From Bryobacteraceae bacterium (GTDB lineage: Bacteria; Acidobacteriota; Terriglobia; Bryobacterales; Bryobacteraceae), in assembly GCA_026002855.1 (NCBI GenBank), contig BPGD01000001.1, positions 2,488,001-2,552,000 of the forward strand: DNA of 64,000 nt. Direction: 5' to 3'. Under the pieces are notes generated by a model that was not told the DNA's origin, made no database searches, and worked only from the letters and a program-made list of their open reading frames with translations. Positions 42,290 through 51,401 of the stretch are shown here, in pieces; position 1 is the first letter of the stretch; every line of letters begins with the position of its first letter. Both the position numbers and the translations under genes were made by a program.

Positions 42290-44017
42290 TCAGAATCCGG
42301 ACGCCTTGCCGGCGCTGCGGCCGTTCTGCGCGGCGGCGAGCCAGCGGATGCGGTCGGTGACGTTGGAGCCGGCGGTGGTCGCGTCGGCCACGGCGCGCAC
42401 GCGCGGCTCCTCTACCACGATGGCCTCCACCGAGCCGACGGCGTAGATGGGCACGAGCTCGTGGCCGCGCTGACGGAGCAGTGCGAGCGTGTCCGGCGAG
42501 AGGCCGGGTTCGTGGTACAACCGGTCCGGCATCCACTGGTGGTGGACGCGCGGCTGGTCCACGGCCTGCTGGATGTCCATGCGGAAGTCGATGACGTGAA
42601 CGAGCACCTGAAGCACGCCGCTGATGATGCGCGGCCCGCCGGGCGCGCCCAGCGCCATCACCAGCCGGCCGTCCTTTTCCACGATGGCAGGTGTCATCGC
42701 CGACAGCGGCCGCTTGCGCGGCGCGATCGCGTTGGCCTCGCCCTGGATGAGCCCGAACATGTTGGGCCTGCCGGGCTGCACGGCGAAGTCGTCCATTTCG
42801 TTGTTCAACAGAAAGCCGAGCCGCGGGACCGTCACTGCGCTGCCGTAGGAGTTGTTGATCGTATATGTCAGGGCGACGGCATTGCCCTCGGCGTCGATCA
42901 CGTTGAAGTGGGTGGTATCTTCGGACTCCTGCCGAGGCCGGCCCGCGCCGAGTTCGCGACTGGGCGTGGCGCGGTCCGGGTGGATGGAGGCGCGGCGGGA
43001 GGCGATGTAGGCGGGGTCGAGCAGACCGCGCACCGGGACGCGGGCGAAGTCCGAGTCGCCGAGGAATTCGGCGCGGTCGGCGAAATAACGGCGCATGACT
43101 TCCGCAAGAAAATGCAGCGCGGCGGCCGAGCCCGCGCCGGACTTCTCATAGCCGGTACCTTCGAGCATGCCGAGCATCTGAAGGATGCCGATGCCGCCGG
43201 AGCTGGGCAGCGGCGCGGTGAGGATCGTGTAGCCGCGGTAGCTGCCGCGGAGCGGCTCGCGTTCGATGGCGCGGTAGCCGCGCAGGTCGTCGAGCGTGAT
43301 GAGCCCGCCGTGCGCCTTCATCTCTTCGGCGAGGATGCGCGCCGTTTCGCCTTCATAGAAGTCGCGCGCGCCGTGGCGGGCGATGCGAGCGAGCGTGCGC
43401 GCCAGCTCCGGCTGCCGCAACACTTCGCCGGGTTCGTAACAGGCGCCGTTGTTGAGGAAGATGCGGCGGGACGTTTCGAAGCGGCCCAGCCGCGTGCGGG
43501 CGCCGCAGATCGATCGCGCCTCGGCGTAGGACAGCATGACGCCTTCAGCGGCAAGCCGGACGGCGGGCGCAACGAGCTCCGCCCACGGCCTGCGGCCGTA
43601 TTTCCGGTGGGCGAGTTCGAGGCCGCGAACCGTGCCCGGCACGGCGGCGGCGCGCCAGCCGATGAGGGAATCTTCGGTGGCCTTGCCGTCCGGGCCGAGA
43701 TACATGTTGCGAGATGCGGCCAGCGGCGCCATTTCGCGGAAATCGACAAACGTGGCGCGGCCATCGGCGAAGCGCGCCAGCAGGAATCCGCCGCCGCCGA
43801 GGTTGCCGGCGGAAGGGTGCGTCACTGCCAGGGCGAAGGCGACGGCCACGGCAGCGTCAATGGCGTTGCCGCCTTTTTTGAGGATTTCCGCGCCCACGTC
43901 AGCGGCCAGCGGCTCCTGGGCCACCACCATCGCATGACGCGCCCGCACCGGCTCGCGCGCGGCGGCCGCGCCCGCCCAAAGCAGCGCAAAAACGGCAGCT
44001 ATTGCGGGCTTTCGCAT
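42290..44017 (-). CDS. ggt: Gamma-glutamyltransferase
   Basis: 575 aa with a signal peptide (AIAAVFALLWAGAAAA). The autoprocessing nucleophile Thr is in SEDTTHFNVIDAEGNAVAL (~residue 378), with upstream QEPLAADVGAEILKKGGNAIDAA, HPSAGNLGGGGFLL and downstream LNNEMDDFAVQPG, KRPLSAMTPAIV and ALGAPGGPRIISGV. It is periplasmic or secreted and cleaves glutathione and gamma-glutamyl peptides. It is the head of, or just upstream of, the TIM-barrel/asnS chain. Confidence 0.94.
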   Translation of the reverse strand: MRKPAIAAVFALLWAGAAAAREPVRARHAMVVAQEPLAADVGAEILKKGGNAIDAAVAVAFALAVTHPSAGNLGGGGFLLARFADGRATFVDFREMAPLAASRNMYLGPDGKATEDSLIGWRAAAVPGTVRGLELAHRKYGRRPWAELVAPAVRLAAEGVMLSYAEARSICGARTRLGRFETSRRIFLNNGACYEPGEVLRQPELARTLARIARHGARDFYEGETARILAEEMKAHGGLITLDDLRGYRAIEREPLRGSYRGYTILTAPLPSSGGIGILQMLGMLEGTGYEKSGAGSAAALHFLAEVMRRYFADRAEFLGDSDFARVPVRGLLDPAYIASRRASIHPDRATPSRELGAGRPRQESEDTTHFNVIDAEGNAVALTYTINNSYGSAVTVPRLGFLLNNEMDDFAVQPGRPNMFGLIQGEANAIAPRKRPLSAMTPAIVEKDGRLVMALGAPGGPRIISGVLQVLVHVIDFRMDIQQAVDQPRVHHQWMPDRLYHEPGLSPDTLALLRQRGHELVPIYAVGSVEAIVVEEPRVRAVADATTAGSNVTDRIRWLAAAQNGRSAGKASGF

Positions 44018-44068
44018 GAAATTCGATTGTACTATGCGGTCGCCAGGCGGCCCTGCCGCAGTGCGGTT

Positions 44069-45526
44069 TCAGGCCCGCGCCTCGCGCAGGGCCGTGTGAA
44101 GGCGGCCGCGCGCGGCTTCCAGCCTGGACTGCGCCTGGCGCAGCCACGCGGAATTTTCCTCGAGCGCTGACTGCTGTGCCGCGATCTGTGCATCCACGGC
44201 GGGCGGTGCGGGGCCGCCTTCGACGGTGCGCACCTCGATGAAGCGCCACGGGTCGAGCGCCGCTTCGATCTCTTCAGCGGAAAGGGAGAGCGGCCTGCCG
44301 AGCAGCGTGAGGGCGGACGCCGCCAGGGAGGCGGCGATGGCGGAAGCGGCATCGCTGCCGGCCTGGCGGACGGCCTCGGCCACCAGTTCGTGGGCGTCCC
44401 GGAAGCTGAGACCTTCGCGGCGCACCAGCGTGTCGGCCAGTTCGGTCGTGGTGATGAAGCGGCGCGAGGAGAGCTCGCGCATGCGCCCGGCATCGAAGTT
44501 CGCATCCGCGATGGCGCCGCCCGTCACCGCCAGGGCCCGCTGCATGCAGTCCATGGCGTCGAAGACGAGCGGCATCAGGTCGTCTTCGCGATCGACGGTG
44601 TCCTCGAACGGCGCGTTGTGCAGGCAGCCCAGGGACGCATGGGCCTGCATGAAGGCGCGCGAGGCGAGCACGCGGGCGTGTTCGAGCGAAACGGGATTGC
44701 GCTTCTGCGGCATGATGCTGGAGATCTGGACCCACGCGTCGCCGAGGCGGAGGAAGCCGGCCTCCGGCTTCGACCAGTCCAGCAGAAGCTGGAGGAACTG
44801 ACCCAGGGTGAGGGCGGCCACGGCCACGGCGGAAAGGCTCTCGCCGATGTAATCGACGGCGGCGATGGCGCCGTAGCTGTTCACCTGCAAGCCGTCGAAG
44901 CCGAGCCAGCGCATGGTGGCGCGGCGGTCGATCGGGAAACCGGTCGTCGTGATGGCGCAGGAACCGAGCGGAGAGAGGTTGACGGTGGCGAACGCCGCGC
45001 GCAGCCTGCCAGCGTCGCGCAGCAGGCATTCGGTCACGCCCAGCAGCACGTGAGCGAGCGTCGTGGGCTGCGCCGGCTGGGCGTGCGTGCGGGCCGGGAA
45101 CACGGTTGCGCGGTGGGCGGCTGCCGTGGCGAGCAGCGTCCGTGTGAGCTCCAGCGTGTTTCCGACCAGGCCCAGCAGGCGGCGCCGGATCTGGAGGCGG
45201 TACAGCGTGACGTCGAAATCATTGCGGGAGCGTGCCGCGCGGAGCCGTCCGGCGGCGGCTCCAGCCAGCGTCTCCAGCTCGCGGTCGATGAGGAAAAAGA
45301 CGTCCTCGGTGGAGCCGTCGTAGGACAATTCGCGGATCCTTTTCCGATCCAGCCTGTCCAGGGCTTCGGCGATCCGGGCAAGATCACCGGGATCGAGAAG
45401 GCCGACTTCCCGCAGCATCAGCGCGTGGGCGCCGAGCACGTCGAGCAGGTCATCGAGAAAATAACGCTGGAAGTCGAGGAAATTGTGCGCGAGCACATGT
45501 TTCGCATACAGGGGATGCGGGAACAT
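44069..45526 (-). CDS. argH: Argininosuccinate lyase
   Basis: 485 aa. Fumarase/aspartase superfamily with the signature SSIMPQKRNPVSLEHAR, upstream RLRAARSRNDFDVTLYRLQ and FPARTHAQPAQPTTLAH containing the catalytic His. It releases arginine and fumarate from argininosuccinate. Slightly divergent in the N-terminus (MFPHPLYAKHVLAHNFLDFQ is unlike the usual GR.....P start), so a paralogue with another lyase role cannot be excluded. No other arg biosynthesis genes are adjacent. Confidence 0.87.
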   Translation of the reverse strand: MFPHPLYAKHVLAHNFLDFQRYFLDDLLDVLGAHALMLREVGLLDPGDLARIAEALDRLDRKRIRELSYDGSTEDVFFLIDRELETLAGAAAGRLRAARSRNDFDVTLYRLQIRRRLLGLVGNTLELTRTLLATAAAHRATVFPARTHAQPAQPTTLAHVLLGVTECLLRDAGRLRAAFATVNLSPLGSCAITTTGFPIDRRATMRWLGFDGLQVNSYGAIAAVDYIGESLSAVAVAALTLGQFLQLLLDWSKPEAGFLRLGDAWVQISSIMPQKRNPVSLEHARVLASRAFMQAHASLGCLHNAPFEDTVDREDDLMPLVFDAMDCMQRALAVTGGAIADANFDAGRMRELSSRRFITTTELADTLVRREGLSFRDAHELVAEAVRQAGSDAASAIAASLAASALTLLGRPLSLSAEEIEAALDPWRFIEVRTVEGGPAPPAVDAQIAAQQSALEENSAWLRQAQSRLEAARGRLHTALREARA

Positions 45527-45543
45527 TCCGTTGCCGTGGCCTT

Positions 45544-48411
45544 TCAGAAATTCAGCCTGAGGCCGAGCTGAAGCAGGCGCTGATCGAGCGCTCCCGTGTA
45601 GGCAAACGACGGGGGCGTGAGGATGTTGCCGGCGGCATCCACCGTGGCGGTCGTGTTGACGCCGGTGACGTTGACCGTGTTGAAGAGATTGGTGAATTCG
45701 GCGAAAAACTCCGGCCGCCAGCGCTCGCGGATCGGGAAATACCGGCTGTAACGGAGGTCAAACTGCTTTGTGGCCGGGCCCCGGTGGGTGTTGCGGCCGA
45801 TGAAAAGCGGGCGCTGGAAGGCGTTGGGGATGGTCGGATCGTTGTTGAGGTTCCGGTTGGAGCCGATGTTGAAGATGTCGCCGCTCATCGCGGTGAGGAT
45901 GAAAGCGAACTGGTTGTTGTTGATGAGCGCGCGGAGCGCCGCATTGCCGCCGTTCCAGGAAGGCCGGAGCACGCCGCTGAGATTGAGAACATGGCGGCGG
46001 TCTGAGAGCGAATTGCCGCGGTCGCGGCGGCGGTTGGTCGGATCGGACGGAAACACGTTGGTGCCGGAATCGATGTTGTTCTGCTCCGGCGCGTCGTCGA
46101 TGGCGTGCGACCAGGTGTAGCTGGCAAACAGGTCCAGGGCGCGCGAGTAGCGGCGGTTCAGCGTGAGGTTGAGCCCGTTGTAGTTTGAATTGCCCACAGA
46201 CTCGGCCATGACGATGTTGTTGAAGCGCGGGTCGATGCGCGCCGTGAGGAAAATGGGGCGGCCGTCGGCAAGGCGGTTTGGCCCCGGCTGGACGTTGATG
46301 TTGCGATAGACGGGAATTCCCGTGCCCTTGGTGAAGAAATAGCCGGCGCTGAGGCTCGTATTCTTCGTGATTTCGCGCGTGATCTGGAGATTGGCGTTGG
46401 CCGAATACAGGGTGCGGAAATCGGGGGCCACCGTCTCGATGCTCTGGATGGGCAGGCTGAAGCCGGACGGAACTCCGGAGAAAACGTTCGGGAAATTGGG
46501 GGCGAAGCTCTGGGCGGGAGTGACCGAAATATTGAAGACGCGCGGGTTGCCGCTGTTGACGATGGCGCGGCGGTAAATGTCGGTCTGCGGAGCGTCATAG
46601 AAGATGCCGCCGCTGGCGCGGATCACCCACTTCTGTTCCCTGTCCGGCGACCACGCGAAGCCGAGCCGGGGGGCCCAGTTGTTGCGGTCCGTGCGGAAGG
46701 AACGGGAAATTTCATAAGCGGCGTCGGCGGCCGGGGCGGGGAGGCTGTACAGGTCATAGCGGACGCCGTAAATCACGGTGAAATTCGGCCGCATTTTCCA
46801 GTTGTCCTGCCAGTAGAGGCTGTTGAAGCGGTGGCTGTAATCCAGGTTCGGGTCGCCGAGCCGCTGGGTAAAGCTGGCATAGCCGCGCGGATTGACGCCG
46901 TTTTTGGCGTCGAGATAGGCCTGCACGCTGCCGAAATTGTACTGGGCGAAAACGGCCTGACGGTTCTCATTCAGCACCCACCGGACGCTGCCGCCCATGC
47001 GGAACTGGTGCCGGCCGCGGAGGATGCTGAAGTTGTTGACGATTTCGGGAGTGGTTTCCACGGCGCGGAAGCCGACATTGGGCGAGCCATTGAAGGTGAC
47101 CTGGCCGGTGATCTGGATGACGGGGCCGGGCCCGGTCCAGTCGCCGGCCTCGCGCCATTGCAGGCGGCGGGGCGCCTGGAAGCGGAATTCGTTCAGCAGG
47201 CCGGGCGAGAGCGTCGAGATCCACTGTGCGGCGACGGCATGGACGCGGTCCCGGAACCAGTGGCTGGTGTCGGCCAGCCCCTGGCTGACCACGCTGTTGT
47301 AGGGCGAGTTGTTGCGGAAATAGTTGTAGCGCACGAAGACGGAGTTGTTGCTGTTCACCTGCCAGTCGATGCGGGCGATGCCGAAGCGCGCCTTCTGCGA
47401 GAAGGGCGCCGCGTTGAGCACGGTGGCGGGCAATCCGAGCGCGGAGATGGCATTCGGGTTGGCGGTGATGGTGGTCGGCAGGTCGCGGTCGAGCGACTCC
47501 CATCCGCCGAAAAAGAAGAGGCGGTCGCGGATGATGCGGCCGCCGGCGTTGCCGAAGTAGTTGTTGACCGTCAGATCGGGTTTCGGGCGGTTGGCTGCCA
47601 GCAGCGCCGGATGGGCGCTGAAGTCCTTCCGGCGGAACAGGTAGGCGGCCTCGCCGCGGAGGTCGTTCGAGCCCGATTTGGAGATGCTGTTGAAGACGGT
47701 GCCGACGGTGTTGCCGAACTCGGGCGCGAAGCCGTTGTTCACCATCTGGACTTCGGCGATGAAGGTGTTTGAGATCGGCATCAGGCGGATGCCGGCGCGG
47801 TCGCCCTGGGTGTTGTTGGAGCCGTCGAACTGATAATTGATCCGGCCGGCGAAGCCGTTGGCGTTGACCTTGCGGGGAACGCCGAGCTCCGTGTTCGGGC
47901 GCCCGCTCACATTAGGCTGGAGCAGGATGAAGTTATACGTGTTGCGTGACACGAGGGGCAGATTCGTCACCTGGGTGGCCGGCAGCGTGCCGCCGATGTC
48001 CACGCGTCCCGGCTCGGCTGCGGGCGGAGCGGCGGTGACGACGATTTCGGTGGCTGTGGCGCTGAGCGAGAGCGTGATGTCCACGACGGCGTTGGATCCG
48101 GCGCTCAGCACGATGCCACTGCGGCGTGCCGGCGCGAAGCCAGCCGCGGTGACCGTGAGTTCATAGTTGCCCAGGGGCAGTAGCGGAAAGCGGTAGAACC
48201 CTGCGGCATCGGTCTTCTGCGTGCGGACGAGCCCGGTGTCCACGTTGCGCAGCGAAACGTCGGCCTGTGCCACGACGGCGCCGGCCGGGTCGGTGACGGT
48301 GCCTTCGATCTGGCCGTTGATCGCGGCCGCCTGTCCGAAGAGACTCTGGCAGAGGAGCAGGGAAAACAGGCCCAGTGTGGCTGCACGAAGGTTCAAGGGC
48401 GAAAGCCTCAT
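45544..48411 (-). CDS. Oar-like TonB-dependent outer-membrane receptor
   Basis: 955 aa. The ATG at 48411 is chosen because GGAGG is 9 nt upstream; it is zero nt from the ATG at 48420. Signal peptide ends near LCQSLFGQ. Residues ~30-115 are a carboxypeptidase-regulatory-like domain (INGQIEGTVTDPAGAVV; TDAAGFYRFPLLPLGNYELT), then a plug-like part and a large beta-barrel ending in LGLRLNF with terminal Phe. The family is heavily expanded in Solibacteres and takes up large substrates or senses surfaces. No TonB box was identified. It is monocistronic, or leads argH (17 bp). Confidence 0.88.
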   Translation of the reverse strand: MRLSPLNLRAATLGLFSLLLCQSLFGQAAAINGQIEGTVTDPAGAVVAQADVSLRNVDTGLVRTQKTDAAGFYRFPLLPLGNYELTVTAAGFAPARRSGIVLSAGSNAVVDITLSLSATATEIVVTAAPPAAEPGRVDIGGTLPATQVTNLPLVSRNTYNFILLQPNVSGRPNTELGVPRKVNANGFAGRINYQFDGSNNTQGDRAGIRLMPISNTFIAEVQMVNNGFAPEFGNTVGTVFNSISKSGSNDLRGEAAYLFRRKDFSAHPALLAANRPKPDLTVNNYFGNAGGRIIRDRLFFFGGWESLDRDLPTTITANPNAISALGLPATVLNAAPFSQKARFGIARIDWQVNSNNSVFVRYNYFRNNSPYNSVVSQGLADTSHWFRDRVHAVAAQWISTLSPGLLNEFRFQAPRRLQWREAGDWTGPGPVIQITGQVTFNGSPNVGFRAVETTPEIVNNFSILRGRHQFRMGGSVRWVLNENRQAVFAQYNFGSVQAYLDAKNGVNPRGYASFTQRLGDPNLDYSHRFNSLYWQDNWKMRPNFTVIYGVRYDLYSLPAPAADAAYEISRSFRTDRNNWAPRLGFAWSPDREQKWVIRASGGIFYDAPQTDIYRRAIVNSGNPRVFNISVTPAQSFAPNFPNVFSGVPSGFSLPIQSIETVAPDFRTLYSANANLQITREITKNTSLSAGYFFTKGTGIPVYRNINVQPGPNRLADGRPIFLTARIDPRFNNIVMAESVGNSNYNGLNLTLNRRYSRALDLFASYTWSHAIDDAPEQNNIDSGTNVFPSDPTNRRRDRGNSLSDRRHVLNLSGVLRPSWNGGNAALRALINNNQFAFILTAMSGDIFNIGSNRNLNNDPTIPNAFQRPLFIGRNTHRGPATKQFDLRYSRYFPIRERWRPEFFAEFTNLFNTVNVTGVNTTATVDAAGNILTPPSFAYTGALDQRLLQLGLRLNF

Positions 48412-48645
48412 GTCCGACATCCTCCAGGAAACGGTGAGCTGAACCCCTCTGGCGGAGAAAACGGCCTCACGGGGAAGGCAATGGGCAAAAGGCCCTTCTC
48501 CAGCCTGTGACGATTCTATTGAGAGCCTGCCGGAGAGTCAATGTCCTTTCCTGGGGAAGGACCGGGATCCGGGCGGCGGGCGCCGCGCGGCAGGTTCCGT
48601 GGTGCTTGCGGAGAGCGGGAGAGAGCGGAGGACGGGAGTTTGGCG

Positions 48646-48721
48646 TGGAGCCACCCGCCGGGATCGAACCGGCGACCTGCTGATTACGAATCAGCCGCTC
48701 TGCCAGCTGAGCTAGGGTGGC
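48646..48721 (-). tRNA. tRNA-Thr (CGT)
   Basis: 76 nt with encoded CCA. Acceptor GCCACCC/GGGTGGC, D-arm GCTC...GAGC, anticodon stem GCTGA/TCAGC around loop TTCGTAA, T-arm GCCGG-TTCGATC-CCGGC. It decodes ACG. Confidence 0.95.
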
Positions 48722-48834
48722 TCACCCCTCAATATGCCACAACCGCAGGCGGCTGCGCCAGAGGCCGGCAGCCGCCGCGCCATGCCCGTTGCCAAGCTGC
48801 TTTACTGAAAGAAGCTTCGTTCCAGGGAGAACGT

Positions 48835-49884
48835 ATGAACATACCCACGACCATGAAGGCTCTCGTGAAGAAAAGAGCCGAGCCCGGGCTCTGGCTGGAA
48901 GAGGTGCCGGTGCCGGAGATCGGCATCAACGACGTTCTGATCCGCGTCGAGAAGGCGTCCATCTGCGGTACCGACGTCCACATCTGGAAATGGGACGAGT
49001 GGGCGCAGAAGACCATCCCCGTACCGATGGTGATCGGACATGAATTCGTCGGCCGCATCGTGCGCGTCGGCGCCAACGTCAACGACTTTTTCCCGGGCGA
49101 CATTGTCAGCGCCGAAGGCCATGTGGTCTGCGGGCGCTGCCGGAACTGTCTGGCCGGGCGGCGGCACCTTTGCGCGCACACGCAGGGAGTGGGCGTGAAC
49201 CGCCCGGGGTGCTTCGCCGAATACATTTCGGTTCCGATGTCCAACATCTGGAAGCACGCGCCGCACGTGCCGCTGGAGATCGCGTCCATCTTTGATCCCT
49301 TCGGCAACGCCGTCCACACGGCGCTCAGCTTTCCGGTACTCGGCGAAGACGTGTTGATCACCGGGGCGGGGCCCATCGGGCTGATGGCGGCGGCGGTGGT
49401 GCGCCACGCGGGCGCGCGCTTTGTCGTCATCACCGACCTGAACCCGAATCGGCTGGAGCTGGCGAAGAAATTCGGCGTGACGCGCGCCATTGACCCGCGC
49501 CAGACCAGCCTGAAACAGGTGATGCAGGAGCTGGGCATGAAGGAGGGCTTTGACGTCGGGCTGGAGATGTCCGGCAGCCCGCAGGCCTTCCGCGACATGA
49601 TCGCCCACATGTGCCACGGCGGCCGGATCGCGCTGCTGGGCATTCAGCCGGGCGAGGCGGCCATCGACTGGAACACGGTGATCTTCTCGATGCTCACGAT
49701 CAAGGGCATTTACGGGCGCGAGATGTACGAGACCTGGTACATGATGACGGTGATGCTCGAATCGGGGCTCGACATTTCGCCGGTGATCACGCACCGCTTT
49801 CACTACACCGAGTTTGAGAAGGGCTTTGAGGCGATCCTCTCGGGCGAGGCCGCCAAGGTGGTGCTGGACTGGACCGAGGCCTAG
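48835..49884 (+). CDS. tdh: L-threonine 3-dehydrogenase
   Basis: 349 aa zinc-dependent medium-chain dehydrogenase. Catalytic-zinc region [19 protein letters not shown] and GHEFVGRI; structural zinc [18 protein letters not shown] fold [16 protein letters not shown]; the [14 protein letters not shown] segment is specific for Tdh. It oxidises threonine to 2-amino-3-ketobutyrate. Start ATG at 48835 with AGGGAGA 5 nt upstream. The gene for the partner ligase (kbl) is not adjacent. Confidence 0.94.
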   Translation: MNIPTTMKALVKKRAEPGLWLEEVPVPEIGINDVLIRVEKASICGTDVHIWKWDEWAQKTIPVPMVIGHEFVGRIVRVGANVNDFFPGDIVSAEGHVVCGRCRNCLAGRRHLCAHTQGVGVNRPGCFAEYISVPMSNIWKHAPHVPLEIASIFDPFGNAVHTALSFPVLGEDVLITGAGPIGLMAAAVVRHAGARFVVITDLNPNRLELAKKFGVTRAIDPRQTSLKQVMQELGMKEGFDVGLEMSGSPQAFRDMIAHMCHGGRIALLGIQPGEAAIDWNTVIFSMLTIKGIYGREMYETWYMMTVMLESGLDISPVITHRFHYTEFEKGFEAILSGEAAKVVLDWTEA

Positions 49885-49897
49885 CGCAAGGCTGCCC

Positions 49898-50473
49898 TCA
49901 GAAGCGGTATCCCACGCCGGCGCGCACGCCGAAGTCCGGCGCAACGTAACGGAAGGCGAGGAACACGTCGGCGCGGAAGAGCCACCGCTGTGTCATCGCC
50001 GCGACGAAACCGGTGCGGGTGTGGAGCGTGAGTTTCGTGTCGCGATAAGAGACACGCGAACCGCCGTGTTCGGACCAGGTCTCTGAAGCGGTGACGCCTG
50101 CGCCGAACGCAGCGAACCCGTAGGAGCGCTGCCCGCCGCCACGGCACTGGAGAGCAGGCGCGAGGTGCGTGCGGTTGCCGCCGTAGCGGAAGCTGCGTTC
50201 CTCGCGCTCAGTACGGAAATGCGTCAGATCGAGATCCACGGCCCAGCGCCTGGCGGAGGGCAGAGTGACCGCGCCGCCGAAGACGGGGCCGTTGCCGAGG
50301 GAGCCTTCGTCCTCGCTCATGTGCGCGGGGCCGGCGAAGCCGAACACCTCCGGGCGGCGGGGCTGCGCCGCAGCCGGGATCGAAAGAAGAAGCAGGAAAA
50401 GGGCGGCGAGAGACGATTCAATCGCGCCAGCGGCCGTGCTTGCCTTTGAACGCCTTGCGCCCATGCCTGTCAT
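49898..50473 (-). CDS. Small outer-membrane beta-barrel protein, unknown role
   Basis: 191 aa from the ATG at 50473 (GGGGTGG upstream) with a signal peptide (LAALFLLLLSIPAAAQ). Alternating strands such as WAVDLDLTHFRTER, SYGFAAFGAGVTAS, LTLHTRTGFVAAM, WLFRADVFLAFRYV and C-terminal VRAGVGYRF with terminal Phe indicate an 8-strand barrel of the OmpA/opacity type. The first ~55 bases overlap the end of the upstream small secreted protein in another frame. Confidence 0.7.
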   Translation of the reverse strand: MTGMGARRSKASTAAGAIESSLAALFLLLLSIPAAAQPRRPEVFGFAGPAHMSEDEGSLGNGPVFGGAVTLPSARRWAVDLDLTHFRTEREERSFRYGGNRTHLAPALQCRGGGQRSYGFAAFGAGVTASETWSEHGGSRVSYRDTKLTLHTRTGFVAAMTQRWLFRADVFLAFRYVAPDFGVRAGVGYRF

Positions 50474-50801
50474 CGCGCCACCCCTGCCGATCATACAGGG
50501 AAACGGGCGGCGGCACGGGCGCGAACAGCACTTTGCGGGGAACGCCGAAGCGCGAGCAGACATGGCCCCATCCGCCACGCCTGTAGGCTTCGACGATCAC
50601 CACCGGCCGGACGCGCGCGTGGCGCGCTGCGACGAAGATCAGCGGCACGTCGTAAGCGGGCACGTAGCGCCCGACGTAGACGACGTCGGCCGGGCCGTAG
50701 CCATAGTATGGCGCCGCGCCGATGTTGACGTTCACGTTCCAGTCCGCCAGGAGCGGGAGAGCGAAAGCCGTCAGCGCGGCAGCCAGTGCGATGTTCCTCA
50801 T
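50418..50801 (-). CDS. Small secreted basic protein, unknown
   Basis: 127 aa from the ATG at 50801 with AGGAG 10 nt upstream. Signal peptide (NIALAAALTAFALPLLA), then NVNVNIGAAPYYGYGPADVVYVGRY split by Gly/Tyr-rich turns, and a highly basic tail DRHGRKAFKGKHGRWRD. No family recognised. Overlaps the next gene start in a different frame; both secreted proteins are probably co-transcribed. Confidence 0.6.
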   Translation of the reverse strand: MRNIALAAALTAFALPLLADWNVNVNIGAAPYYGYGPADVVYVGRYVPAYDVPLIFVAARHARVRPVVIVEAYRRGGWGHVCSRFGVPRKVLFAPVPPPVSLYDRQGWRDDRHGRKAFKGKHGRWRD

Positions 50802-51079
50802 GGCCCGTTTCTCCTGCCCGACAGACGCACGCTGCGCCGGCGCGGGTTGCAGGAAAAATGCCTGAGGCTCTGGTTCGGGGTCTCTGGAGCCCGCTGTTTC
50901 CGGGAAACAACTGGCACGGGCGGCTCCTCGCCCCGTGAGGAGATTTTTCCGGGGCGATCGTGTGGCATCGTCGGACATCACTGACGGGTCTGGCCGGCCC
51001 CGCGGTGCGCCCGGATGGGCTGACGGGCGGGCAGGCCAGGCGCAGATAAGAGGCTGGCGAACCGCTCGACCCAAAGGGG

Positions 51080-51352
51080 CTAGTCCGCCGTGGAAGGATC
51101 GATGATGTGCTTCACTTCGCTGATGTGGTCCGCCGGGAAGCCGCCGCGCCGGGCGTGTTCGCGAATGCTGGCTTCATCGGGAGCAATATAGACGCAATAG
51201 ACCCTGTCGCCGGTCACGTAGCTGTGGACCCACTGAATCTGCGGACCCATGCTGCGCAGGACACCGCACGAGCTCCGGGAAATAGCCCGGAGCGCCTCTG
51301 CCGACAGGCTCCCAGCATTGGGGATGTTCCGTTCAATGAGGAACTTTGGCAT
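51080..51352 (-). CDS. DUF4242 family protein
   Basis: 90 aa starting MPKFLIERNIPNAGSLS at 51352; the longer reading adds 12 residues unlike the family. Pattern IQWVHSYVTGDRVYCVYIAPDEASIREHARRGG split around conserved His/Cys and DHISEVKHIIDPST at the end match the ferredoxin-like DUF4242 (a nickel-binding member is known in Streptomyces). Function here is unknown. Confidence 0.8.
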   Translation of the reverse strand: MPKFLIERNIPNAGSLSAEALRAISRSSCGVLRSMGPQIQWVHSYVTGDRVYCVYIAPDEASIREHARRGGFPADHISEVKHIIDPSTAD

Positions 51353-51401
51353 GGGGCCGAGTATGACCATGCAATGCCTCCGGCGCAAGCGTCCCGATGG
51401 G

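Noticed and set aside
42461-44170. Long plus-strand frame opposite ggt
   Set aside because: Antisense to a complete gamma-glutamyltransferase; no motif.
48646-49884. Functional link between tRNA-Thr and threonine dehydrogenase
   Set aside because: They are on opposite strands with separate signals; adjacency is probably chance.
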